In this document: positions 12,496 to 22,371 of the stretch, piece by piece
How the letters are laid out: every line of letters begins with the position of its first letter
Numbering within the stretch: position 1 is the first letter of the stretch
DNA from: Antrodiella citrinella
Taxonomy: Eukaryota > Basidiomycota > Agaricomycetes > Polyporales > Steccherinaceae
NCBI GenBank assembly: GCA_004802725.1
Contig: SGPM01000083.1
Span: 25,737-89,736, forward strand
DNA length: 64,000 bases
Direction of reading: 5' to 3'
Program-made: the position numbers and the translations under genes
The notes under the pieces: generated by a model
The model's input: only the letters and a program-made list of their open reading frames with translations
The model's database searches: none
Told to the model about the DNA's origin: nothing

Positions 12496-13981
12496 ATGGC
12501 TCCTTCTGTCTCTGAAATCGCTACCACAACCACCGAAGAGATCTCTCGTGGAGTATCTAAACTGCAACTCAAGAGCGAGACAGAGAAACAGACGTCTCAG
12601 GAGGTACCTGTAAGTCTTGTCCGTCTTATCCTTTGGGCTATATGCTCATCTATGTTGTAGCCGTCTTACCCTTTATACTACCCGCACTTCGATGTGACGG
12701 AGAAGTTCTCTCCTACTGAGATCTTTGGTATGCTACATTGTGTATACACGAGTCTTCAAATGCTCATGATCCCATCTAGAATTCACCGATCCTGGAACTC
12801 GCGCTGATCCCAAGAAGCCTCACCTTCTCACTGAATCTACTTCCTTAAGGCACCTTAGTCCTTACCTTGGAACCGAAGTCACCGGAATCCAAATCTCGAA
12901 CCTCAGCTCGGAAGGTTTGGATGAGCTTGCCCTGCTCGCCGCCGAACGCAAGGTTCTCGTGTTCCCGGACCAGGACTTCAAAGACCTCGCTCCGGAGAAG
13001 CAAATTGCGATCGCCAGGTCAGTATAGAAGATCGGGCAGTGTTGAGCAAACGGGACAGTGCTGACGTCTTGTTCTGCAGACACTTTGGTCCCATCCAGAT
13101 CCACCCGACCTCAGGGAATGCCAAGGGATATCCTGAATTCCACGTCGGTGAGCAGGACTTTTTTTTTCTTGAACGCGGAGGTCCGGACTAAGCAGTAATC
13201 TTATAGTATACCGCGACGCAAACAACAACCGTTTCGAGGAATACAGGGGTGCCAACCGTGCGAACAGGACTAGCTGGCACTCGGATGTTTCGTATGAGAA
13301 GCAGACTCCGGGTACGACTCTATTTTGGATTCTAGATCAGGTGAGCGTCATTTTGTCTCGAGCATAAGGTTGTCGACTGACAATATGTCAAGCCTGAAGT
13401 CGGAGGGGACACCCTCTTCTCGTCACAAGTAGAGGCTTACAACCGTCTCTCTCCTGAGTTCAAGAAACGTCTGGAGGGACTCCGTGCAGTGCACTCCGCG
13501 GTACCTCAGGCCGAAGCGTCCAGGCAGCGCGGTGGTCCTGTACGAAGGGAGCCCGTCGAAACCGAGGTCTGTACATACATCTGTCACTTCGTGGCCATTG
13601 TACAACTCTGACGGTGGCGAATTCAGCATCCTCTGGTTCGTGTTCACCCCGCCACCGGAGAGAAGGCTCTCTACATAAACCAGGGCTTCACCAAGTACAT
13701 CGTCGGCTTCAAGGACGAAGAGTCCGAGTACCTCCTCAAGTTCCTCTTCGACCATATCTCCAAGGGCGCCGACTTCCATGTTCGTGCGAGTTACCACCCC
13801 GGCACGGTTGTAGTTTGGGTAAGTCATCGTCTCCCACTTGGAGTTGCTTTGACTGACACGACTGTCGTAGGACAATCGAGTGACAGTGCACAGCGCGACG
13901 AATGACTTCGACAAAGTGGCCCGCAGGCATGCTGTCAGGTTAACACCCCAAGCCGAAGTACCCATCCCTGCAACTGCTTAA
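12496..13981 (+). CDS. TauD/TfdA-family 2-oxoglutarate/Fe(II) dioxygenase (sulfonate/taurine dioxygenase-like)
   Basis: Fe(II)- and 2-oxoglutarate-dependent oxygenase of the TauD family; fungal members often release sulfite from taurine or other sulfonates. About 390 residues in several exons. Visible family marks are LGTEVTGIQISNLSSEGLDE, LAAERKVLVFPDQDF, HFGPIQIHPTSG, the iron-binding HxD in TSWHSDVSYE, the distal His in DNRVTVHSATND and the 2-oxoglutarate Arg in RRHAVRLTP. All facial-triad residues are present, so the enzyme should be active. No signal peptide; cytosolic. It stands alone between chromatin and nuclear-pore genes, so the context gives no substrate. A 2,4-D- or alkylsulfate-type dioxygenase of the same family is possible. 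Confidence 0.9.
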
Positions 13982-14158
13982 GCGGATGTCTCACGGCCAA
14001 AAGCGCAACGTAGAAGCATCTTTGTATGTATGTATGGAACAAAACGAGCGAGAATGTATCATATGGAGTCGTCTTGTCAGGCAGGTGTTAGGGTATATCA
14101 TGAAATTAAGCGTACAACATAACGACAACAAAGCAAATCGTTTGCCGAGTCGCGCTGT

Positions 14159-17100
14159 CTACAGTGCAATCTCCACATCCAGTCGTGCGAGGTATGAGTA
14201 CACATCTGGTGACATCCGATACTTGAGGATGCCAGCGAATACAATCAATGATCGAGACTTCTTCCTCAATGCGATCAAAGACTGAAGCAATCTGTAAGTA
14301 CAACGACAACGTGAAGCTTCCAATGAACTTGCCATCTGTTTATTAGCATCCTGCGCCATTGATGTCTTGACCTTTTGATGGACACTGGCGAGTGCGTCCA
14401 TTGTAAGTGTGAGGAAGATTTGGAGATTCCGCTGGAGAGCTTCAGGCTGATCCCGAAATTCTTCTGCTCGACGAGTGGTCTTGCTGACGTCGCCATCCAT
14501 GGGGATCAAATCAATTGACTCCATGATCTGAACAAAGACTCTGTGAGCGAGAAATTTGGGTGCAAGAGTTCATAACGTACCTCAAGAGCCATCTCCATAC
14601 GGCCAGCTTCCTTCGCCTCAATGGCCTCTCTCACGCGGAGCAAGCGAATGACCGCTTCCCTTTCCTTCCCGACCGCCCTATTGGTTCTCTCATAATGCCG
14701 TAAGATATCTGCAGCAATGCGCTCTATCGACCGTGCAGCTTCGTCTCCACTTGGCTGGGCGATGGCATTGCCGAGGGCACGAACAAGGCATGAGATGACG
14801 GTGTTGTAGTCTCCCGCGAGGTTGTAGAGTTTGATCGCCTCAGGAAGTCGGTCATTTTCTTCTGAATGTCGTGCCGCCTTGATAAGGATTTGCTCGTTGA
14901 AGTCTTTGGCAGCTTCTAGCTTGAGGAGAGGTGAGAATTGCTCTATCAGACCGCTCTGAGAGTTCGAGTCAGTGAACAGTCAGTGTAAACCGAAATTGCA
15001 CGCACGAATCTGGTGGCGTCTGGTCGGAAACCTCCGACGAGCTCCTCCCAAGCTTGCCCTCCGTTCGCAAGCACGATGATCCTTCTCACAAGGTCCCAAG
15101 TGCTCTCGACCTGCTCCTTTCCGACCTGCCCTTGATCCGCGCTCAGACATATACAGGAGACGTACTGCAATGCTTCCTTGGCGTCCAACTTCACAAATTG
15201 ACGGATGTACCGCCAAATGAGGTTGGAAAGGCTGAGAGCCGGAGGGGCGTTCTGAGTCAGCGACACTACGCGGAGTAATATTCAGTGCCAGGAGAGTAGA
15301 AGCCAAGGTATTGAAACTTACGAGGCGTCATGTCAGATGTTTCCGCTCGCGAGGAGACACGAAGAAGACCATGGTATGCAAGCGCGATCGCAAGATGAAC
15401 TGCCTCTACTTCCGTTTCGGAGTGGTCCCATAATGAAGCGACAGCCTAATAGTCATGTTGTCATTGGAATGCCGACAACGCTAGACGAAAGAGACTTACA
15501 CGCTCGAACTGCCCGCACATAAGAAGGACACCGGCCCAGACGCCTCGCTTGGCCCCTTGCTGGTCTGGTGCCCCGTCGAAGTGACGTTCACCGTAGCTCA
15601 ACAGGACCTCCGCCAAACCACGAAGACCGCCGTTCTCGCTTTCGTCAACCTGGCACCGAACGTGATCAACAAGCATAAGTGGGGTCGGAATCACATACCA
15701 TTGCAAGTTGGAACCAGAGCCAATCTTCTGTCGTCACCGTTACCTGCGCCACGCTACGACGCGTGGGATCAATCTTGCCCATAAGTTTATACAAAGCAAG
15801 CTTGAAGGGGTCAGCGGTGGACGAGTGCAGCATGTGTGCGTTGTACAACGAATGCAGTTGATCTCGATGAGGCTTTGATAGCCTAAGGAACCAACCTTTG
15901 AGTGGAAGTTGAGGGGTGTAGAATCATCGACGACGTACCGCCTGTCTGCAGATTCGATCCAAGCCTTGAAATGTCCGATAAAGCTCGCTTCGCGATGCTC
16001 AATGGCCGCTTGATGCTGGATCGCCTCCTGCAACGCTTCTTGGACGTGACCTGTGCGTACCAAGTAGTAAAGTTTCGCCCAAAGAGGTTGACCGGCAACA
16101 AGCTTAACCACGTCATGAGTACATGTGCGAATACAATGAGGAAGGGGTATACCTCGGTCCGATCTTCCCACTCTCCACCTCTGTAATGTCTCAGCGCCGC
16201 AAACGCTCTGGCCTTGTTGGCAATACTAGGATCGCCACCAAGTCGCGCCTCCATTGGGCGTGCTTGAATAGTGCGATCAATCACATCCCAGTACTGCTCT
16301 TCCAATGCCTCCCTAGCACCTTGTGCAATCTTTCGGCGCAAGTCAGCTGCATCGCGAGACTCTGGGTCGCCCAGATACGCTCTCGCAAATTTCCGCTCAA
16401 AGGCCGGCGCGTTCAGAATGTGTGCACTTGCGTGCTCCAAGGGAACGACTGAGGGGGGTTCACCGGTGATTTTGGTCAGCACGTGAAAGTCTTGCGAAAG
16501 TTGAGGTGCGCGCGTCTGCGTGTCAACGTCAATGGCAACGTCGGTTGAGACGTTTTGGTGGAGCGCCACATACCTCTGGACTGAGAGACATTGAAGCTTC
16601 CATCAAAGCATGTACGATGGGATAAGACGTCCCTCTCAGTCTTGCAGCGTTCAACTCGACGACGACACGATCGTATGCTAACATCTTGCTCTGAGTTTGC
16701 AGGTTTGGTGGCGGGCCAGTACTCGCCTTCGGACTTGTCAGTTGTCGCGCCAGAACAACAACACCGTAACACGCACCGACAACAAGCCCCTCCCATGTTT
16801 GCTCTGCTTGAACTCTGTCACAGCCCGATTCTCGCCCCCCACTCTGTCGCCCAGCTTCTCAAACACGCGTTTCTTCCGTTCTTCCCACATCTGGTTCTGC
16901 TTCTTCTCCATGAATGCGTAGAAGTCCTTTTGCGTGGACTGACGGGCGAGCTCAATCGTGGCAATGATGTTCTGTTCGTGTGCATGTCGCAGGAAGCCCT
17001 TCACGTCCGTGTCTTGGATGGCTTGCAGTGGCGTAAACGTTGCACCGGCATTCAGATGTGCGATCGAACTGCCCAGCGCGGGTGCATCGACATGCGCTTG

Positions 17101-17335
17101 TGCAAGAAGGTAGTTTCTGCAAAACGATAGGTTCAGTACCTGAACACGCGACAGTAGGTAAAAAAACGTACGCTCGGTCATTGTCTGTGGAGGTACCTGG
17201 TTGACGCGAAACGAGACGACGAGACTGCGCCTCAATCTGATCAAGAGAAAGATGTACAGAAGGCAAGTCCGGATGAGTGACATGGGAAGTCAGGGCTTTG
17301 GAGGCTCTCAGCAGCGAGGACAAGTCTGCCGACAT
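14159..17335 (-). CDS. nic96: Nucleoporin NIC96/Nup93, inner-ring scaffold of the nuclear pore
   Basis: Scaffold nucleoporin that links the inner pore ring to the central channel Nsp1/Nup62 complex. The N-terminal exon begins [19 protein letters not shown], followed by a charged helix likely to be a coiled coil (FYAFMEKKQNQMWEERKKR). The alpha-solenoid follows: NKARAFAALRHYRGGEWED, PLWAKLYYLVRTGHVQEAL, then DPFKLALYKLMGKIDPTRR with VTVTTEDWLWFQLAMV, and CICLSADQGQVGKEQVEST. The last exon ends DVYSYLARLDVEIAL. About ten introns; roughly 850-900 residues, the usual length. The start at 17335 gives the family N-terminus. The gene is convergent with the dioxygenase gene, with only 177 bases between the stop codons. 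Confidence 0.9.
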
Positions 17336-17651
17336 CTTCGGAAAGGAACAAGCACAATGAAGAGTCGGAAACTCAAAGACAACAATTATCGGCGCCAAAC
17401 GTCTTGCTCAAACGTCAGGCGCTAGTATGTTTTGGGTCAGGAACGAAGCTGTTGGTAAACAAGTATAAACAACTATATACGACACAATATTATGTAATGA
17501 TGTCTCTATATCAGTGCTTCAATCCGACGTTCTTCGTTGCGCGTAACTAGTCATATTTCGCTATCGTTTCCTTCGAGTCATGTTCCCTTGGTTGCTACTG
17601 TATACGACATGTTCCTAGTATTTATGCCCACGAACAATCTATGATTTTCCT
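17336..17651. other. Intergenic region upstream of NIC96
   Basis: Lies between the NIC96 start and the 3' end of the methyltransferase gene, both on the minus strand. AT-rich with no coding potential. It must contain the NIC96 promoter. Confidence 0.45.
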
Positions 17652-18731
17652 TCACTTTCTGCGTATTAGTATCACCGGAGTTGCCATCGGGATATCAAAG
17701 AGCCCTTTCTCTTTGTCAAACCACACTAAATCTTCGCCCTTCTCCACGAGCGCAGCGAGTTTACCAGCAACTTTCACTTTCTCCTCGTCTGACAGCGTTG
17801 CAATGACACTCCAAGTCATGAAGCGTGTCGTAAGGATATCCAGCGTTCCTTCCGTGGAATACTTGACATACTCTTCTTGCGGTTCGCGGAAGTATGTCTT
17901 GTATGATGGGAGGTCGAAAACCCGGCGGAAGGGCCATTCCTTGAAGTGCAGCGTAGTTTTGCCTGTAGCACTCTGGTAGGACATTCCCAAGGACCACATC
18001 TCTTCGACCCAACGTTTGTCTCTGTACATAACAATCAGAAACCACGGACTCGGAAGCACGTAGCTGAATGTCGGACTTGCCTATCTTCGATTTGCCACAC
18101 GAGGATGATGGTCCCATCTGGCTTCAAGATGCGGTTGAGCTCCTTGACACCAGCTTCCAGATCGTTGCACCAATGGAATGCCTATAATTAATGTGAGCCT
18201 CGAAGAAGGTAGCAAGATGAGAATGATATACGGCTTACAGTGGCCGCTATGATCACATCAGCCCATTCATCCGGCACGTCTGATTTCTCGAACATTCCGC
18301 TGGATATGGATACCCTGGGATCCTGGATGTTTTGAGAGAAAACATCACGCATGCCTTGGAGTGGTTCGACGCATTTCAAAGCCTTGAGTTCCTTGCTCCA
18401 CTGTGCATCTGCGAGCAAAGCGCGGGTGAACAGACCCGTCCCCGCTCCTATCCTAAATCGTACGATGATACATTAGCTTCTGAAGGGCGCATCCACAAAA
18501 TAGTCGCTCACTCGGCTACATTGAGGTCGTTCTTCTTAGACAACGTAGAATACATATAAGCAAGCTGCTTGGTGGTATATTGATGACGAGCTCTATCGTG
18601 GCGCATGTCTGTTCAACTCTGACCATCATGATTGGGCTAGAGTCGCTAGACAATACTTACTTGTCGTACACTTCGCTTTTGTTGCCATCGTATCCCGCAG
18701 TGGAGGCTTGGTGAACAGCGGAAGAAGACAT
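17652..18731 (-). CDS. Class I SAM-dependent methyltransferase
   Basis: Cytosolic small-molecule methyltransferase of the Methyltransf_11/25 type. Start MSSSAVHQASTAGYDGNKSE at 18731. SAM motif I is IGAGTGLFT; later come EPLQGMRDVFSQNI, the motif II region DEWADVIIAATAFHWC, and post-motif LNRILKPDGTIILVWQIEDR. The C-terminal exon has FKEWPFRRVFDLPSYKTYF, TRFMTWSVIATLSDEEK and ends PVILIRRK. About 310 residues in five or six exons; the family is usually 280-320. This arrangement resembles fungal Crg1/trans-aconitate methyltransferase-like proteins, but the substrate cannot be read from sequence. No partner genes are nearby. Confidence 0.85.
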
Positions 18732-19640
18732 GATAAGAATCTATCAAAACAACTTCTTACACCATGTTTATAAGTGAAAACCCACCAGCGGCTTACTGCC
18801 AGTGCTTGCGATGATGTCAATCATAATGTGCCCAGGCCCGCACGTCGAGTCCGACCAGTCATATCATGCCAGCGTCCACGCTCTCGAGAGAAGACACCCC
18901 AATAAGCCGATCCTTGCGCACGAGGATGGAGACATATATGCCTATCCTGATCTGTCTGCACTTATCCGCCACCAGTCTGCTCACACCCTTCTCATGCACG
19001 CCGATCCTCGTCAGTCCTCGTCCCCATCTCGCCGTCCTATCAGTACTCCAAATCCGACGCGATCTGAGTATATGCGCAGACACTTGCCAGCGTGTGCTGA
19101 AAACGGGTACGCGAACTCCGAGTGAAAACATGCATGGCCCAATCCCAATCTCAAGGTGTCGACAAAGGTGAGAGTGTGAAGCATATTGCGGTAATGGACG
19201 GGAATCGGAATTGCGTACGACACGAATGAGGGGGAGAGAGAAAGTCAGAAGAGCGAGACAGGGAGGACAGGGGGTCTTATGTATTACGTTGGCCTGGGGA
19301 TGGGTGCAGGGCTCGGGCGAGCATGATATCGTCGAGATGATGATGACGTCGATGCATCCGTGGATCGGACGAGCTAACAAGAAAAAGAAGCAGACTTTCA
19401 TTTCTAGAGGATGGACGCAGCTGAGCGAAGAGTTAGTTTTCACTGGGAGGCCTGAGGCCTGAGACATCATGTACATGAACTACACACCGGTACCGTTCGT
19501 AGATTGGCTGCAGTATAGTGGCCTTGAATACCATATACAAAGTAAGCCTACAAAATACAATGAGCGAGAAAGTCTGGTGACTCGCATAATCCCCCAAAGT
19601 ATCAAGAAAAAGAAATGCATATAACGACACGCCACCTACT
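18732..19640. other. Intergenic region, about 0.9 kb
   Basis: Upstream of the methyltransferase and downstream of the copper-fist gene, so it should contain the methyltransferase promoter. A 205-codon open frame on the minus strand (18859-19476) overlaps two + strand frames, is Cys- and Ser-rich with no domain or clear splice pattern, and is treated as chance. A short tandem GAGGCCT lies near 19447. Confidence 0.4.
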
Positions 19641-21201
19641 TCATCCACAACAAGATCCTGCCACTTTGGCTGTCAAAGTTTCCACGCTAGAGGTCTCCGC
19701 GACCATTGACCGCCCTGCTTCTGCGTTCGAAGACTGAGACGGCTCGGCCGAGCAACAACTCTCACCACTGCCGTCGTGCTTCTCCCCACATCCATCGCAA
19801 CTTTTACCGCACCCACAAGATCCGTCGGGGCATCCGCAGCGTCCTGCACAGCACTCCAACTTCGGTAGCCGTACCAGCCCAAACGCAGCACTGCGTTGCT
19901 CCATCTCACTGTTCTGTCCGGAGAAAAGGTTGATAGGATAGACCGTGATGTTCGTCGGGTCGAGATTGATACCGGGCGCGCGCTGAGTAGGAGGTAAGGG
20001 TATGGATGCCGCGGCGAGGGCGAAGAAGGCGTCAATGAAGCTGGTATTGGCCGGAGTAGAAGAGCCTCTTAGTGTGGGAAGCTCTATACCACCCTCCCAG
20101 TCCACGCAAGTACCGCACCCGTCAGGACAGTCCTTGTGATCGCTGACAGTATGTCCCGTGCCCCTGTGTTCCACGCAACCCGGGCAGCTGCAGCGGTACC
20201 CACAACAACAACCAGAACCTGCCAGCGATGCTACGGAATTGAGAGAAGGTATCGATGGGAAGATGGGTAGAGGACCGCTAGAAGATCCATACTCGGCGGA
20301 GGGTGCACTGATGATAGGTGGAAGGTCGGGTCCGCGCGTGGGTCTGGGAGACTGTCGACGCAATTTCTTCGTTCGTGCTTTCAATGACGGTTGACAGCAG
20401 TCTCGAGGATGCTTAACTGGGCTAGAAGATACAGATGTTGCTGCAACGAGTGATGGCACTGCAACAATTGGCGTGTTCGCATCCGCTCTGCGACCACAGA
20501 GAGCAGCAGCGTCTGCGAGGGCAGAAAGTCCGGAGCTGGTTCCGGTGTTCGAAAGGCTAGGCATTGTATCCGTGCTTCGTCCGTCATTACATTTGCAGTT
20601 CCAGATATCCTTGCAGTGACACGGATTAAGCAGAGACGTCACTAGTGACTACACGTCAGAGTAAATAGCAATAATGAATGCAAAAAACGAACCACTCGCT
20701 CGAGCGACGACTGGAGCTGAGGTAGATGGGCGAGGCAGAGCGTCTTTGATCCCGTTGGGTAAGGACGGTAGAATTGGAATGAAGCGTTTAGCTGTTCATG
20801 GTAACCAGAGTGAGCTAGGGGACCAGCATGCAACGGAAGATATCACAAACATTTGACAGAAAGCTGCCTCATTGCTGGTTCCGATTCCTTCGCAGAAGAG
20901 CAATCACACTTAGAATGCACCCGCTTGGCCTTCCGCAACTCCCTACATTTCTCACACTGTGAGACTGGCCTGCCCTTCTTCTTGACCTCAAACAGTGGTC
21001 GCTCAGTGTGGTGGCACGAGGATGAACGATGTCCTTTAATACAAGACTCGCTGTAGAATGAGACGAAGAATGAGATACTCCGAGTATTAGGGTGAATAGG
21101 GAGGGGCACTTACCAGGCGAACTTCTGTCCGTTCACAAAAACCTGTGTAAGGATATATAGGTCTCAGTACAGATTGTACACATAAGGATTGTGCGTACCA
21201 T
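19641..21201 (-). CDS. Copper-fist transcription factor (MAC1/CUF1/ACE1 type) with several Cys clusters
   Basis: Nuclear regulator that senses copper and binds DNA through an N-terminal copper-fist zinc module. The domain is spliced from three exons: ATG alone (21199-21201), a 29-base exon (21114-21142) giving VFVNGQKFA, and exon 3 from 21050 giving CESCIKGHRSSSCHHTERPL with the basic loop KKKGRPVSQCEKCRELRKAK. The last large exon (about 19641-20640) is Ser/Pro-rich and carries Cys clusters: CHCKDIWNCKCNDG, GCCCGYRCSCPGCVEH (close to the MAC1 repeat Cx4CxCx2Cx2H), CPDGCGTC and a C-terminal CCAGRCGCPDGSCGCGKSC. It ends in SCCG. Cys clusters outside the DNA-binding domain bind Cu(I) in MAC1 and Cuf1. 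I saw no Mac1-type TTTGCTC site in its promoter. Its targets are not in this window. Confidence 0.9.
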
Positions 21202-22371
21202 TATTCGTGAAAAGTCAGCAATAGCATTCGCTAGGAATCTAGTTCAACCTGAGGAACAATCGTGTTTGCCCAACGGTGATGGGATGAAGGTCGGAAATAA
21301 GATGATTGTGACATGGACTGCGACAGTGTAACGGTGTGACGGGACAAGCAAAGCCAAACACTCGGACCGATTTGGCGCCCGATAACCAAAACGGGCGCAC
21401 TGGGTGCCTGAGCTCAGTGAGCGGTACTGACTCTGGCTAGCACAAGGCTAGTAGCACTGGCACCTCGATAGCAACTTGATTTGTGAGTGTTTTCTTCTGT
21501 CAAATAGAGAATCAGTGAAGAGAGATATTTGTCTTTCCACCTTCGAAACTAGTAGGCATGATTTCGAGACAAGTGCCCTCCAAGTGTCCACTAACTGGGA
21601 CCACTATGTCAGTAGTGAGTGGGTGGCGGTGGTTCCGTGAACGGCATTGCAATGACTGGATATACTCACCAGAGGTTACGGAACAATTAACGAGACGACA
21701 CCTTCCGAAAGACCTGAACGGCCTTAGCTCCCACAGGCAACTTGAATGAATAGAGCTATACTCCACGGTCAATGGTCAGCACAATTGTTCACAATACCGA
21801 AGAGTACGTCGGTATGTCCTACATATAATGTGTGGAAAGGACGGTTCAATAGGCCGCAGGACTCACAAAATATAGAATCCACTGACATTATTTGTAATAT
21901 GTTCGCACTTCCACGGGCACGTCACAATGTGAATCCGCGTGAGCTCACAAGTCCCGCTAATGTGCTGAAAGGAAAATCCAGTATACCATTAGTGCCCGGG
22001 CAGCCCTGTAAGTTGGCTTCAGCGTGTCTGCTCCAAAGCTTTGCCTACCATCGTTCCACCGTCCACGACGAGCACCTAGACGGATTGAGTATGATGTCAG
22101 ACGTGAAGGTCCTGAAAAGACTATGTCTGTCTCGAAATTTGATAACGATGTGTATGGCAAAGATTCCAAAGAATGGTTGAATGGAAAGTAGTATTTAAGT
22201 GGTGTGTAGTTGCAGCAGAAATGCCTCGCACACACGGCGAATAAGCGCTGACCGATCGCAGATCTAAACGACACGTAGTTGCCGAATATGGCAACTTTCA
22301 ACTGCGGCGCGCAGGCTGTCGTCAGGTGAACCTTTGCTTCAACGCTTTATTCTACTTTTTCTTACCAACTC
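21202..22371. other. Divergent intergenic region between copper-fist and ABC transporter genes
   Basis: About 1.17 kb serving as two promoters. Open frames of 114 and 144 codons overlap on opposite strands near 21750-22300 and have no recognisable family. I found no clear copper-response element by eye. Confidence 0.4.

Noticed and set aside
18859..19476. 205-codon open frame on the minus strand between methyltransferase and copper-fist genes
   Set aside because: No domain, irregular Cys-rich composition, overlapping frames on the other strand and no splice context.
21746..22301. Overlapping open frames of 144 (+) and 114 (-) codons
   Set aside because: They cover the same bases on opposite strands in a promoter region and resemble no family.
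21202..22371. Search for copper-response elements (TTTGCTC or GAGCAAA)
   Set aside because: None seen by eye in the shared promoter; single copies elsewhere lie inside coding exons and mean nothing.
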